Shown here piece after piece: positions 16,687 to 25,122 of a stretch of 64,000 nt of DNA; position 1 is the stretch's first letter, and each line of letters starts with the position of its first letter. The stretch is from Cellulomonas dongxiuzhuiae. Its GTDB lineage: Bacteria; Actinomycetota; Actinomycetes; Actinomycetales; Cellulomonadaceae. The notes below the pieces were generated by a model. The model ran no database searches. It was not told where the DNA came from and saw only the letters and a list, made by a program, of their open reading frames with translations. The position numbers were made by a program, and so were the translations under genes. Where the stretch lies: the NCBI RefSeq assembly GCF_018623035.1, contig NZ_CP076023.1, forward strand, positions 3,906,001 to 3,970,000. The letters are read 5' to 3'.

Positions 16687-17442
16687 ATGTCCTGCCGACT
16701 GACGGCCCTCGCTGTCGACGCGTACGACCCCGCGCGGCTGGCTCGCTTCTGGGCCGGTGTCCTCGGGCGGGAGGCCCTCGAGGACGAGCAGGGTGGCGCG
16801 CTGCTGCCCGGCTCCGACACCCAGCTCGGCCTACGGTTCGTGCCGAACCCCGCCGAGAAGGTCGGCCGCAACAGGATGCACCTCCACCTCACCAGCGCGA
16901 GTCCGGCTGACCAGCGGCGGACGGTCGACAGAGCGCTCCGGCTCGGCGCCCACCACCTCGACGTCGGACAGCTTCCGGACGAACGGCACGTGGTGCTGGC
17001 AGATCCCGAGGGCAACGAGTACTGCGTGATCGAACCGGGGAACGCCTACCTCGCCGGCTGCGGCCTCCTCGGTGAGCTCACGTGCGACGGCACGCGGGAC
17101 GTCGGCTTCTTCTGGGCCGAAGCGCTGGGTTGGCCACTGGTGTGGGACCAGGACCGGCAGACCGCGATCCAGTCCCCGCGGGGCGGCACCAAGATCTCCT
17201 GGGACGCGTGGGACGGCCCCGCCGTGGCGCAGGAGACCAGGAGGAACCGCCTCCGGTTCGAGGTCGTCCTGGCCGCCGGCGACCTGCCTGCGGAGATCGA
17301 ACGGCTGGCCTCGCTGGGCGCCACACGCCTTACCACCGCAAGCGACACCGTGGTGACGCTCGCCGACCCCGACGGCAACGAGTTCCACCTCCGTGCTGAT
17401 GCACTCAGGCGCGTGGAGTCACCACCCGCCGGCCCAGCGTGA
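16687..17442 (+). CDS. Two-domain VOC (glyoxalase-like) protein
   Basis: 251 residues with two vicinal-oxygen-chelate modules in tandem. Each has the Phe-Trp core (LARFWAGVLGRE; VGFFWAEALGWP) and ends in the metal-site strand LADPEGNEYCVI or LADPDGNEFHL. This is the family-typical length for DUF-type VOC proteins related to bleomycin-resistance or glyoxalase proteins. The role could be detoxification or binding of a small molecule. No metal-ligand set was proven. Confidence 0.82.
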   Translation: MSCRLTALAVDAYDPARLARFWAGVLGREALEDEQGGALLPGSDTQLGLRFVPNPAEKVGRNRMHLHLTSASPADQRRTVDRALRLGAHHLDVGQLPDERHVVLADPEGNEYCVIEPGNAYLAGCGLLGELTCDGTRDVGFFWAEALGWPLVWDQDRQTAIQSPRGGTKISWDAWDGPAVAQETRRNRLRFEVVLAAGDLPAEIERLASLGATRLTTASDTVVTLADPDGNEFHLRADALRRVESPPAGPA

Positions 17443-17729
17443 ACGACGGCCGGTCATCCGCGGGGCCCATACCCGTGCCCGACGACCATGGTGAGCGTGG
17501 CCACCCGACGACCTGGAGACCACCTGTGACGACTGCCCGTGCCGTCGTCGTCGCCGTGACGGTCGCCGGCTCGGTGGCCGCCACGGTCGCGTTCGAGCGG
17601 TGGGTGTTCCGCCGCGGTGAGGCGCGTGCCGCCGCGGGGGTGCGGTTGGCGCACACCCGCACGGGTCTCGTGCTCGGGGCGCTGACCGCGGCGGGCGGCC
17701 TGATCCCGGAGCCGTCCGAGGGCCGCTGA
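17439..17729 (+). CDS. Hypothetical small membrane protein
   Basis: 96 residues from a GTG that overlaps the VOC stop codon, or 67 residues from a GTG at 17526. One hydrophobic segment (AVVVAVTVAGSVAATVAF) and a second weak one (GLVLGALTAAGGLI) with basic residues between. The coupling to the VOC gene supports the longer start. Function unknown. Confidence 0.5.
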   Translation: MNDGRSSAGPIPVPDDHGERGHPTTWRPPVTTARAVVVAVTVAGSVAATVAFERWVFRRGEARAAAGVRLAHTRTGLVLGALTAAGGLIPEPSEGR

Positions 17730-17847
17730 CGTCTCACATGTGCCTCGCTCAAGATCCCGGTCCGGCGGCCGCTCCGCCCGCGCCGGAGAGTGCAGCCCGA
17801 TCCTTCCGCACACCCGGGCCAGAGGTGTCGCGTGCGCTGTGAGACGT
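17729..17847. repeat. Distant inverted repeat between two genes
   Basis: ACGTCTCACA (17729-17738) and its exact complement TGTGAGACGT (17838-17847) bracket 99 bases that contain no gene. They could close a long-range stem that protects or ends transcripts from either side. Confidence 0.25.
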
Positions 17848-17980
17848 CCGACGAGATCGATGTTCACCTGGGTCTGGAACTGTTCGACGCGATCGTGCGA
17901 CCGTCCGCGTGCCGGGATGAGAGACGACCGGCACCGCACCCTCCGCGGGCCCCGCCGGCCGCCGACGCGCGGCTGGCGCC

Positions 17981-19240
17981 TCAGACGCTCACCGGGACCA
18001 GCGGCTCCCGCACCCGCTCCAGCCCCATGCTCGTCACCAGCTCCTGTGAGCGCACCGCGATGTTCGACAGCAGACCCGCTCCGAGCCCGTGGTGGGAATC
18101 GGTCGCACCGACGACGAACACCGGCAGCGTGACCCCGCCGCGCACCACGCGGTAGTCCCGGGCGAGCTTTGCCGAACCGGGCGGAAACCCCTCGCCGAAC
18201 ATCTCGACGGGCAGGACCGAGCGGAAGCCGGTCGCGCACACGACCGCGTCGAAGTCCTCCGAGCGCCTCGTCCCGGCGAGCCGGTCCTCGACGGTCAGCG
18301 TGACCGAGCCCTCGTGCTCGGTGGCGCCGTGCACCGCGGACGCACGGTGCATGTGCAGCCGCTGCTCGCCCGTGACACGCCCGCCGTACTCGGCCGCGTA
18401 CAGCCACTGCAGCAGGTCGGGGTCGACGCACCCGTAGTTCGTGGTGCGGTGCCGCCGCAGCAGGTCCTCGCGGACCTCGGCGGGCGCGAAGTAGAAGTCG
18501 TCGACCGCCGCGGGGTCGAACACGCGGTTCGCGAAGGGACTGTCGTCCGCGGGGACCATGCCGTAGCCGGAGATGAAGCAGTGCACCTGCGACCCGGGCA
18601 CACCGTCGTAGGCGTGCCGGACGACCTCCGCCGCGCTCTGCCCCTGCCCGACCACCGCGATCCGCGGCGCCCGTCCCAGGTCGAGCCCCTCGAGACCCGA
18701 GCGCAGCGAGGTGTTGTGCAGGATCCGCCCGCCGGTCGTCTCGGCCCACGACGGCAGCACGGGTCGCGAGCCGACGCCGATGACGACGTGCCGGCTCCAC
18801 AGCTCGAAGGGCAGGCCGTCGCGCGTCCCGCGCACGCGGCACAGGTCCCCCACGAGGTCGACGGCCTCGACGTGCGCACCCCAGCGGATGTCGACCGTCA
18901 GCCGCTCGACCACCCAACGCAGGTAGTCGGTGAACTCCAGGCGCGACGGGAAGAACGTCTGCATGTTGATGAAGTCGTTCAGCCGGCCACGGTGGTGCAG
19001 GTAGCTGGTGAACGTGAAGGGGCTGCGAGGGTCGCGCTGGGTCGCCAGGTCCTTGAGGAAGGAGATCTGCATGACCGACGACGACAGCAGCATGTCGGGG
19101 TGCCAGTCGAACCCGGGCCGACGGTCGAGGAACGCCGCCCGCACGGGCACGCCCGTGGCCGTCAGCTCGTCGACGGCGGCCGCCAGACCGAGGTTGGCGG
19201 GCCCCAGACCCACGGCCACGACATCCAGCACGTCATCCAT
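17981..19240 (-). CDS. Lysine/ornithine N-monooxygenase family flavoprotein
   Basis: 419 residues, ATG 19240 with AGGGGGCAGTG in front. A siderophore-type N-hydroxylating monooxygenase: FAD site VAVGLGPANL (about 8-17), the family stretch WHPDMLLSSSVMQISFLKDLATQRDPRS, NADPH site VVGQGQSAAE (196-205), and CATGFR (335-340). Relatives (IucD, SidA, and Spb38/Tri26-type enzymes) hydroxylate the side-chain amine of lysine or ornithine. With a MetRS-like protein and cupin in the same operon, N6-hydroxylation of lysine for N-N bond formation is the likeliest job. Last gene of the seven-gene operon, overlapping the GNAT gene by 8 bases. Confidence 0.9.
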   Translation of the reverse strand: MDDVLDVVAVGLGPANLGLAAAVDELTATGVPVRAAFLDRRPGFDWHPDMLLSSSVMQISFLKDLATQRDPRSPFTFTSYLHHRGRLNDFINMQTFFPSRLEFTDYLRWVVERLTVDIRWGAHVEAVDLVGDLCRVRGTRDGLPFELWSRHVVIGVGSRPVLPSWAETTGGRILHNTSLRSGLEGLDLGRAPRIAVVGQGQSAAEVVRHAYDGVPGSQVHCFISGYGMVPADDSPFANRVFDPAAVDDFYFAPAEVREDLLRRHRTTNYGCVDPDLLQWLYAAEYGGRVTGEQRLHMHRASAVHGATEHEGSVTLTVEDRLAGTRRSEDFDAVVCATGFRSVLPVEMFGEGFPPGSAKLARDYRVVRGGVTLPVFVVGATDSHHGLGAGLLSNIAVRSQELVTSMGLERVREPLVPVSV

Positions 19241-19718
19241 CACTGCCCCCTGGTGCTCTCGTGTAGGTGAGGAACTCGCCGTCCTGCCCGGCGTCGGCGG
19301 CGAGGCCGAAGCCCAACCGCTCGTACAGCGCACGGGCGCGAGTGTTGGTGCGTTGCGTCTCGAGCCTGACCTCGTGCGCGCCGGCGTCGGCGGCCTCCGC
19401 GAGGACGTGACGGACGAGAGCGACGCCCGCACCGCCGCCCCGGACGTCCGGGGCGACGAACAGGTCGTTGAGCTGCCACGTGGTGTGCAGCCGCAGGGAC
19501 GAGTGGCCCGGGTACACCTGCGTGAACGCGACCGCGCGACCGTCCTCGAGCACGGCCCGCACCAGGGAGTCGCCCCGCTCGACGCGGGCCGTCAGGAACG
19601 CGCGCGCGGCGTCCTCGTCGCCCTCGCGTCCGTAGAAGCTGCGGTAGGCGACGAACAGCTCGGCCACCTGCGCCACCGTCTCGGTGTCCGTCTGCGCGGT
19701 CACCCGGACCACCCTCAT
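19233..19718 (-). CDS. GNAT family N-acyltransferase
   Basis: 161 residues. Acetyl-CoA motif A is VAPDVRGGGAGVALVRHVL (about residues 93-111), followed by motif B VRLETQRTNTRARALYERLGF. Start ATG 19718 with GGAGGAGACGTC. GNAT enzymes move acyl groups from CoA to amines; in the known hydrazinoacetate pathway of triacsin a GNAT enzyme acylates the hydrazine, so here it may acylate the hydrazine product or act in self-protection (inference). Overlaps both neighbours (4 and 8 bases), so it is certainly part of the operon. Confidence 0.88.
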   Translation of the reverse strand: MRVVRVTAQTDTETVAQVAELFVAYRSFYGREGDEDAARAFLTARVERGDSLVRAVLEDGRAVAFTQVYPGHSSLRLHTTWQLNDLFVAPDVRGGGAGVALVRHVLAEAADAGAHEVRLETQRTNTRARALYERLGFGLAADAGQDGEFLTYTRAPGGSDG

Positions 19719-20788
19719 GACGTCTCCTCCTTCATGACCGCGGCCGCCAAGCGGCGCGCGATCGCCGGTGCCTGCTTGAACCCGCCGCCGTCGAGGCCGT
19801 GGACGGCGAGCACGTTCCCGTCCGCCGCGGCGTGCCACGGTGTGCTCGAGGCGTGACCGTCGCTCTGCACGTCGAACGACGTCACGCCGCCCAGGTACGT
19901 GCCCCGCCCCGCGTCGGGCAGCAGAGCCGCGAACCCGGCGCGGACGTACTCGTCCTGCTGCACGGACCGGCCGACGCTCGTCACCCCGTCGGAGGGTGCG
20001 TCGACCGCCCGGCCGACGAGGTAGCGCGCGGGGTGCGTCCGGGTCGGAGCCGGACGCCACCACAAGCCGCGTGCCTCGTCGTTCACGGCCGGCAGCCCCG
20101 GGGGCAGCAGGCCGTCGTAGTACGCGTACCCGATGCGACGCAACCGCGACGTCCCGGGGACGGACGGCACGAGCCGGTGCGTCGACCGTCCCGCGGCGAC
20201 GACGACACACCGGGCGCGAACCGTCTCGGCACCCGTCCGGACGCGCACCGGCCCCGGTGCGTCGTGCTCGACCGCGTCGACGGGGCGGACGTCACGCAGG
20301 GCGACCCCGGCGCGGCACGCCGCCCGCACCAACCGCGAGCGCACCGCGTGCGGCGGCGCCCATCCCCCGCCGGGCTCGAGCAGCGCCACGTCACCGTCGT
20401 CCCATGCGAACGGGATCGCCTTGCGGAGCCGGTCGGTCGTCACCAGATCACCGGCGACGCCCGCGGCCGCCAGCTCCTCGACGCGCGGCAGCAGCAGCGC
20501 GGACCGGTCACGCCCGACGACCTCGACGGCCCCCGACACGACCCGGTCGGGGTGCTGGCGCCATGTCTGCGTGAACGACTCGACGGCGAGCCGCGCGGCG
20601 GGGCCCTCGGCCACGCCGCAGCGCAGCAGACCCCCGGAGCGGCGGGTGGCCGAGCGGCGCTCGTAGCCCCCGCGGTCGCCGAACCAGGCGAGTCGCACGG
20701 CAGGGACACCCGCGTCCAGCAGCGCCGCGACGACGAAGGCACCCACGACACCGTCGCCGACGACGGCGACGTCGACCGGCTCAGCCAC
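19715..20788 (-). CDS. DAO-type FAD-dependent oxidoreductase
   Basis: 357 residues, GTG 20788 (or 20794). FAD loop VVGDGVVG (9-16), RCVVVAAG in the middle, and the C-terminal FAD-closing motif VHGLDGGGFKQAPAIA. This is the D-amino-acid-oxidase/sarcosine-oxidase fold. In hydrazine-forming pathways a DAO-type enzyme (Spb39/Tri27/ForL type) oxidises the N6-(carboxymethylamino)lysine adduct to release hydrazinoacetate; its place between the MetRS-like and N-monooxygenase genes supports that role. Overlaps the upstream gene by 8 bases and the GNAT gene by 4. Confidence 0.88.
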   Translation of the reverse strand: MAEPVDVAVVGDGVVGAFVVAALLDAGVPAVRLAWFGDRGGYERRSATRRSGGLLRCGVAEGPAARLAVESFTQTWRQHPDRVVSGAVEVVGRDRSALLLPRVEELAAAGVAGDLVTTDRLRKAIPFAWDDGDVALLEPGGGWAPPHAVRSRLVRAACRAGVALRDVRPVDAVEHDAPGPVRVRTGAETVRARCVVVAAGRSTHRLVPSVPGTSRLRRIGYAYYDGLLPPGLPAVNDEARGLWWRPAPTRTHPARYLVGRAVDAPSDGVTSVGRSVQQDEYVRAGFAALLPDAGRGTYLGGVTSFDVQSDGHASSTPWHAAADGNVLAVHGLDGGGFKQAPAIARRLAAAVMKEETS

Positions 20789-21596
20789 AGGCACCTGCCG
20801 CGTCGGTGACGACCCAGCGGGCGGGCGGCAGCGACCACGAGTCCGCGAAGCCGGACGCGCCACGCCCCGCACGCAGGCTCGCGCGGGCGTGCTCGCACGC
20901 GGCGCGCACGATCGCGCCCGGGTCGGGCTGCGTCGTCACGACGTCGACGCCGACGCCCCCGGCGTCGTGGGCCAGCTCGGCCGCCCCGACCCAGGCGTCG
21001 TCGCTCAGCACCACGCGGCGCCCCGCTCGCACGAGCGCGGAGAGCGTCGGCCACGCGGCACGCGTGGCGTCGAGCTCGCCGAGGACCACCACGTGCTCCT
21101 CGGACCCGGCCGCCGCCTCGGCGGGCGTGACGACGCGCCCACCGGCCTCCGTCCACAGCCGCGGCAGCGCGCCGTGCTCCGAGAGCACCACGGCGACCGC
21201 GTCGCCCCCTTGCTCGGCGACGTGCCGGCGCACGGCCGCCACCTGCTCGCGGTCCGACGGCATGGGCGCCACGACACCGACCCGACGGTCCTGGTGGTGG
21301 ACCGTCACGTCGGGTGCGGACGCCAGCGGCAGGCTGACCCGCACCGCGCCCGACCGGCCGTACGACTCCAGGGCGCGCCGCGCCCCCAGGCTGCTGAAGT
21401 GGCCGACGACGGCGTGCACGTGCGTGTCCCGCGCGAGCTCGGCGGCCAGGTCCGCGGACCGGGCGGGATCGGCACGGTCGTCGAGGAGCCGGACGCCGTC
21501 GTCGCCCGCGACCTCCGGGGGGACGAGCGCTCCCCAGGCGGCGCGGGGCCCGGTGACGGGCACGACAACGGCGACGACGTCCCGCACCGGGGTCAC
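20781..21596 (-). CDS. Periplasmic-binding-fold protein without signal peptide
   Basis: 271 residues. Sequence looks like a shortened Leu/Ile/Val-binding (Peripla_BP_6) domain: VHAVVGHFSSLGARRALESYG, VRVSLPLASAPDVT, then VAPMPSDREQVAAVRRHVAEQGGDAVAVV. There is no signal peptide or lipobox, and no ABC transporter genes accompany it, so it should be cytosolic. It is locked into the operon by a 4-base overlap with the MetRS-like gene and an 8-base overlap with the oxidase gene. It might bind an intermediate, as an amide-sensor-like AmiC fold does. I know of no such component in described hydrazine pathways. Confidence 0.7.
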   Translation of the reverse strand: MTPVRDVVAVVVPVTGPRAAWGALVPPEVAGDDGVRLLDDRADPARSADLAAELARDTHVHAVVGHFSSLGARRALESYGRSGAVRVSLPLASAPDVTVHHQDRRVGVVAPMPSDREQVAAVRRHVAEQGGDAVAVVLSEHGALPRLWTEAGGRVVTPAEAAAGSEEHVVVLGELDATRAAWPTLSALVRAGRRVVLSDDAWVGAAELAHDAGGVGVDVVTTQPDPGAIVRAACEHARASLRAGRGASGFADSWSLPPARWVVTDAAGACG

Positions 21597-23104
21597 GCCC
21601 CGAGACCGAACAGCTTGGTCCGCGGGACCTCACCGGACCGCAGCGCGGCCAGCAGACGTGCGGCGCCGTCGGGTACGACGGGTGCCGCGACGTCGGCGAA
21701 CTGCTCGGCTGTCTCGCGCAGGACGGCGACGGCCGCAGCGCGTGCGGACGTGCCCGGGGCCGTGGCGGCCACCTCGTCGGCGAGCCGCGCGACACGCTCG
21801 CCCAGCTCGACCAGACCGGCGGCGGCCGCTGCCGGGTCGAACCCGTCGAGCGTGAGCCCCGCCCGGATGTCGTCGACGGCCCGTGCCGCGTGCCGCGCGT
21901 GCCGCCGGACGTCCGCCGGGGCCGGGTCCGCGGCGGCCGGCTCCGACGTCGCACCGACGAGCCGCACGGTCTGCGCGAACGTGCGCTGCCAGGAGTCCAT
22001 GACGGCCTCGGTACGCGCGAGGTCCTGCAGCGTGAAGTCCGTCTGGCGCGTCGCGGGGCGCCGCAGCATGCAGTGCAGGCGCAGCAGGTCGCGGCCCGCC
22101 ACCGGCAGGAACTCCTCGGCCCACACCGCGTGCTGCCGGCTGGTCGAGAACTTCTGCCCGTTGAGCAGGAAGAACTCGTTGACCACGAAGCGCTCGGCGA
22201 GGAGCTCGTGCCTCCCGAGAGCCAGGTTCACGGCCGGGAACAGCACGGCGTGGAAGTAACCGTTGTCGATACCGAAGAACTGCACCGGACGCCCGACCAC
22301 GTCACCGTCGGGGGCGGTGGGCCGCTCCACCGCGTAGCCCTCGGCCATCTCGAGCCACACGTAGATCCGGTGGTCCTCGTAGCCCTCGACCGGGACGCTC
22401 ACGCCCCAGTCGCTGGGGTGCGCCACGAGGATCTCGGGGAGGCCGTCGGCCGCCATCGCGTCGCACACGGCCCGCAGGCGCGGCGGCATGTCGACCGAGT
22501 CCCAGTACTTCGTGAGGTCGTCGCGCATCGGCTCGAGCGGCAGCACCAGGAGCGTCACGGGCCGGATCGTGGCGGGCGACCCGCAGCGGATGCAGGACGG
22601 GTCGACCACGTCGTGGCACGCGTTGGGGCGGCAGCACTGCTCGCACGCGTTGCCGTTGGTGCCCGACCCGCAGTGCGGGCACGCGCCGTTGAGGTAGGCC
22701 TCGTACAGCCACCGCGAGCAGTCCTCGCAGTAGGGCAGCTGCATCGCGCGGGGGACGACCGCACCGACGTCGACCAGCGCGCGGAACATCGCCCGCACAC
22801 GCGCGTCGTAGTCCTCGCCGCGGGGCAGCACGACGGTGTCGAAGTCGACGCCGGCGTCACGCCACGTCGTCGTGATGGACCGCGTATACCGGTCGGTGAC
22901 CTCCACGGGGTCGCTGCCGTCGGCCCACGCTCGGCGCGGGACGTAGCTCTGGTTGTCATCCATCCCCGTGGTCAGGCGCACGTCCTCGCCCTGTGCCGCG
23001 AGCGCACGGCGCAGGACGTCGGCGGCGATGTACGGCCCCGACATGTGACCCACGTGCAGGGGTCCGTTCGGGGTCGGCGGCGTGCACGTCAGCCACGTGG
23101 TCAC
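21593..23104 (-). CDS. Methionyl-tRNA-synthetase-like hydrazine synthetase subunit
   Basis: 503 residues, GTG 23104 inside the cupin stop (GTGA). A class I synthetase core: TPPTPNGPLHVGHMSGPYIA (HIGH motif HVGH 17-20), four zinc-type CxxC pairs (126-129, 142-145, 154-157, 171-174), FFGIDNGYFHAVLFPA (277-291), and a degenerate KMSKS loop QKFSTSR (317-323). The C-terminus lacks a clear anticodon-binding domain, so this is not the housekeeping MetG. In published hydrazine synthetases a MetRS-like domain uses ATP to join two amino acids (N6-hydroxylysine and glycine) as an ester that the cupin rearranges to an N-N bond. Here the two domains are separate proteins. Confidence 0.88.
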   Translation of the reverse strand: MTTWLTCTPPTPNGPLHVGHMSGPYIAADVLRRALAAQGEDVRLTTGMDDNQSYVPRRAWADGSDPVEVTDRYTRSITTTWRDAGVDFDTVVLPRGEDYDARVRAMFRALVDVGAVVPRAMQLPYCEDCSRWLYEAYLNGACPHCGSGTNGNACEQCCRPNACHDVVDPSCIRCGSPATIRPVTLLVLPLEPMRDDLTKYWDSVDMPPRLRAVCDAMAADGLPEILVAHPSDWGVSVPVEGYEDHRIYVWLEMAEGYAVERPTAPDGDVVGRPVQFFGIDNGYFHAVLFPAVNLALGRHELLAERFVVNEFFLLNGQKFSTSRQHAVWAEEFLPVAGRDLLRLHCMLRRPATRQTDFTLQDLARTEAVMDSWQRTFAQTVRLVGATSEPAAADPAPADVRRHARHAARAVDDIRAGLTLDGFDPAAAAAGLVELGERVARLADEVAATAPGTSARAAAVAVLRETAEQFADVAAPVVPDGAARLLAALRSGEVPRTKLFGLGA

Positions 23105-23451
23105 GCCGGGACCTCCACGCGCGGCCAGTACACGGACAGCCACGTCAGACCGGTCGCGGACGCTTCGAGGACGTGCGGGTGGCCACGCTCGATGAGCAGG
23201 ACGTCACCAGCGGCCAGGGGCTCGACGACGCCGTCGGACTCGATGGTGCCCGCGCCGTCCTGCACGATCACGAGCTCACGCTGGTTGTGCTCGTCGGGCG
23301 CGGTGCGCGTGCCCGGGTCCAGCCAGCACGCCATGGCGCCGAAGGTGTCGTCGACCACCTCACCGGGGAAGACGCGTTGGCACGTCGTCCCGTACTCGTT
23401 CGGGGCGGTCGTCCGGTCGACCCGGGTGATCCGGGTGAAGGGTGCGGGCAT
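23101..23451 (-). CDS. Zinc-type cupin, N-N bond-forming partner
   Basis: 116 residues, ATG 23451 with AGAGAGG in front. A one-domain cupin: metal ligands expected at His55 and Glu59 (DEHNQRELVIV) and His91 or His93 (ERGHPHVLE), a His/Glu/His set rather than the usual His-x-His. In hydrazine synthetases the zinc cupin, fused to or standing next to the MetRS-like part, catalyses the intramolecular rearrangement that makes the N-N bond. The gene overlaps the permease end by 92 bases and the MetRS-like gene by 4. Confidence 0.85.
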   Translation of the reverse strand: MPAPFTRITRVDRTTAPNEYGTTCQRVFPGEVVDDTFGAMACWLDPGTRTAPDEHNQRELVIVQDGAGTIESDGVVEPLAAGDVLLIERGHPHVLEASATGLTWLSVYWPRVEVPA

Positions 23452-24658
23452 GGCGGTACCTCTCTGCGATGACGGCGATGACGGTGACGATGGCGAGGAC
23501 GAGTCCGACGGGTCGCTCCAGGAGGAGCATCACGGCAGCCAGGAGCAGGACCGTCGCGGCGGCGAGGGTCAGTCGCCGCCGCACGCGCGTGAAGGCGTAC
23601 GCGGCCAGTCCGTACACGGTGAGGAACAGGCAGGAGGTCCAGCCGAGCAGGTGGTCCATCGAGAACGCCCCCGCCCCGGCGCCCGCGAGCACCACGAGGT
23701 AGCCGACGGTGAGGACGCCGCGTGGCACGAGCCCACGCGGGTCGCGCGTCGACCACCCGGGCGACAGGCGCGTGGCGGCGTGCTGGAAGAGGCTCGCGCC
23801 ACCGAGCACCCACGCGTTCGTCGCCGCGACGATGGCCACGAGCGAGACCGCGACGAGGGGGACGCGGACCGCGTCGGGCAGTGCGGCGGTGAGCGCGGGC
23901 ACGAGCAGCGCCGGCCCGCCCGGCGGGAGCGCGGCGAACGTGATGGCGGCGACGAAGTAGACGACGACGACGACCGGTACGGCCCGGCGGATCGCGTACC
24001 GGAAGGCGCGCTGCGGGTCGTCGACGCGCCCGGCCAGGAGCGACACGTTCTCCCAGCCGAGGTACGCGTAGAACGCGATGCCCGCCGCGGTCACGAGCCC
24101 GGCGGTCCCGGGGAAGTCCCTCGCCGTGACGTTCTCCCACTCCAGGCGCGGCAGGGCCAGTGCGCTCGCCAGCAGGATCACCACGACGGCCACACGCATC
24201 GACCACGCCTGGACGGCTCCGATGACCCGCGTCGGCAGCATGCTCGCGAGCACCGACACGACCATGAACCCGGCCGCGACGGCCGCCTGGACGGGTGCCG
24301 TGGTCAGGGCAGCGGCACCCGTGATCATGGCCAGGTAGCTGGCCGACGCCAGACCCATCGCGGGGTTGCCGACGAGGTAGACGACGAGCAGGACGACGTC
24401 GGAGTAGATGGCCAGCGGGCGGCCGGTCCCGGCCTCGACGACCTCCTGGATGCCCGAGGCTCGGGGGAAGTGGGTCGAGACGTCCGCGAAGAGCGCGGCG
24501 ATGGCGATGCACGCGATACCCAGGACGACCCACAGGGCGACGGCTGCGCTGCCCGCGTGCTGCACCGTGAGGCCGGGCACCACGAGGATGCCGGCGCCGA
24601 GCACCGACGAGACGTACAGGAAGACGAGCCGACGCGCGGTCAGACCGGTGTCCTTCAT
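23360..24658 (-). CDS. APC-family amino-acid permease
   Basis: 432 residues with about twelve membrane helices. The first helix has the APC motif SSVLGAGILVVPGL, and helix 8 region has FYAYLGWENVSLLAGRVDDPQRAFRYAIRRA, typical of APC-superfamily amino-acid transporters. ATG 24658 is chosen because the segment before it has no membrane character. It is the first gene of the hydrazine operon, so it probably imports a precursor amino acid or exports the product. Its last 92 bases overlap the cupin gene, an unusually long overlap. Confidence 0.88.
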   Translation of the reverse strand: MKDTGLTARRLVFLYVSSVLGAGILVVPGLTVQHAGSAAVALWVVLGIACIAIAALFADVSTHFPRASGIQEVVEAGTGRPLAIYSDVVLLVVYLVGNPAMGLASASYLAMITGAAALTTAPVQAAVAAGFMVVSVLASMLPTRVIGAVQAWSMRVAVVVILLASALALPRLEWENVTARDFPGTAGLVTAAGIAFYAYLGWENVSLLAGRVDDPQRAFRYAIRRAVPVVVVVYFVAAITFAALPPGGPALLVPALTAALPDAVRVPLVAVSLVAIVAATNAWVLGGASLFQHAATRLSPGWSTRDPRGLVPRGVLTVGYLVVLAGAGAGAFSMDHLLGWTSCLFLTVYGLAAYAFTRVRRRLTLAAATVLLLAAVMLLLERPVGLVLAIVTVIAVIAERYRHARTLHPDHPGRPDDRPERVRDDVPTRLPR

Positions 24659-24739
24659 GCCACCCCCCCCCGGGCAGAGAAACCAGGTCTGTCCCGGTTT
24701 GCGACGCGGCGAACGTAGGGCCGGCGGGTCACGTGCCGA

Positions 24740-24756
24740 CATGACTGTCCGTCATG
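24740..24756. promoter_or_regulatory. Palindrome upstream of the hydrazine operon
   Basis: CATGAC-tgtcc-GTCATG, perfect six-base arms, 82 bases upstream of the permease ATG. A possible -10, TACGTT (minus strand, 24717-24712), lies 23 bases inside it, so the palindrome sits over or just before the -35 position. It is a candidate site for the operon's regulator. Confidence 0.4.
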
Positions 24757-24894
24757 CGAGACCGGCGTTCGGATGATGGGCTCAGGCGGCCGGGTGGCCC
24801 TCACCTGCGTCGCCACGAATCGAGGGGCCTGTCTGGCACCAACTTGCGCGCAGGTGCGGAGGCGGCGGCGGGGGCGGCTGATCGAGTCCACCCG

Positions 24895-25117
24895 GCTCCT
24901 CGACCTCGTCGAGGCGAACGTCGGGGACGCTCTGACCCCACAGACGCTGATGTTTGCCGGTCTGTTCCTCCTCGCGCTGCACCTGGGAGGGGTCGGCGGC
25001 GCGCCGCCGGTGAACGGTGGCTGGCGGGGCCGTGGGGGGAGTTACCGCCGGCGGCAGGGGCTCGTACCACCCGCTCCCGTCATCACGCCGGAATGCACGG
25101 GAGAAGCCGCACGGGCA
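24895..25117 (+). pseudogene. Truncated duplicate of small membrane protein gene
   Basis: Bases 24895-25098 repeat 26321-26524 with no gaps and few mismatches, and resemblance continues to 25117. This copy has lost the first part of the membrane protein encoded at 26280-26483 and joined foreign sequence at 24894. Its stop codon has also changed (TAG to CAG), so the frame reads on. A 45-base hairpin present in the other copy is absent here. It is probably not expressed. Confidence 0.6.
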
Positions 25118-25122
25118 GGCGG

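Noticed and set aside
21593..23143. Housekeeping methionyl-tRNA synthetase (metG)
   Set aside because: It lacks the anticodon-binding domain, has a degenerate KMSKS loop and is in a biosynthetic operon, so it is not the tRNA charging enzyme.
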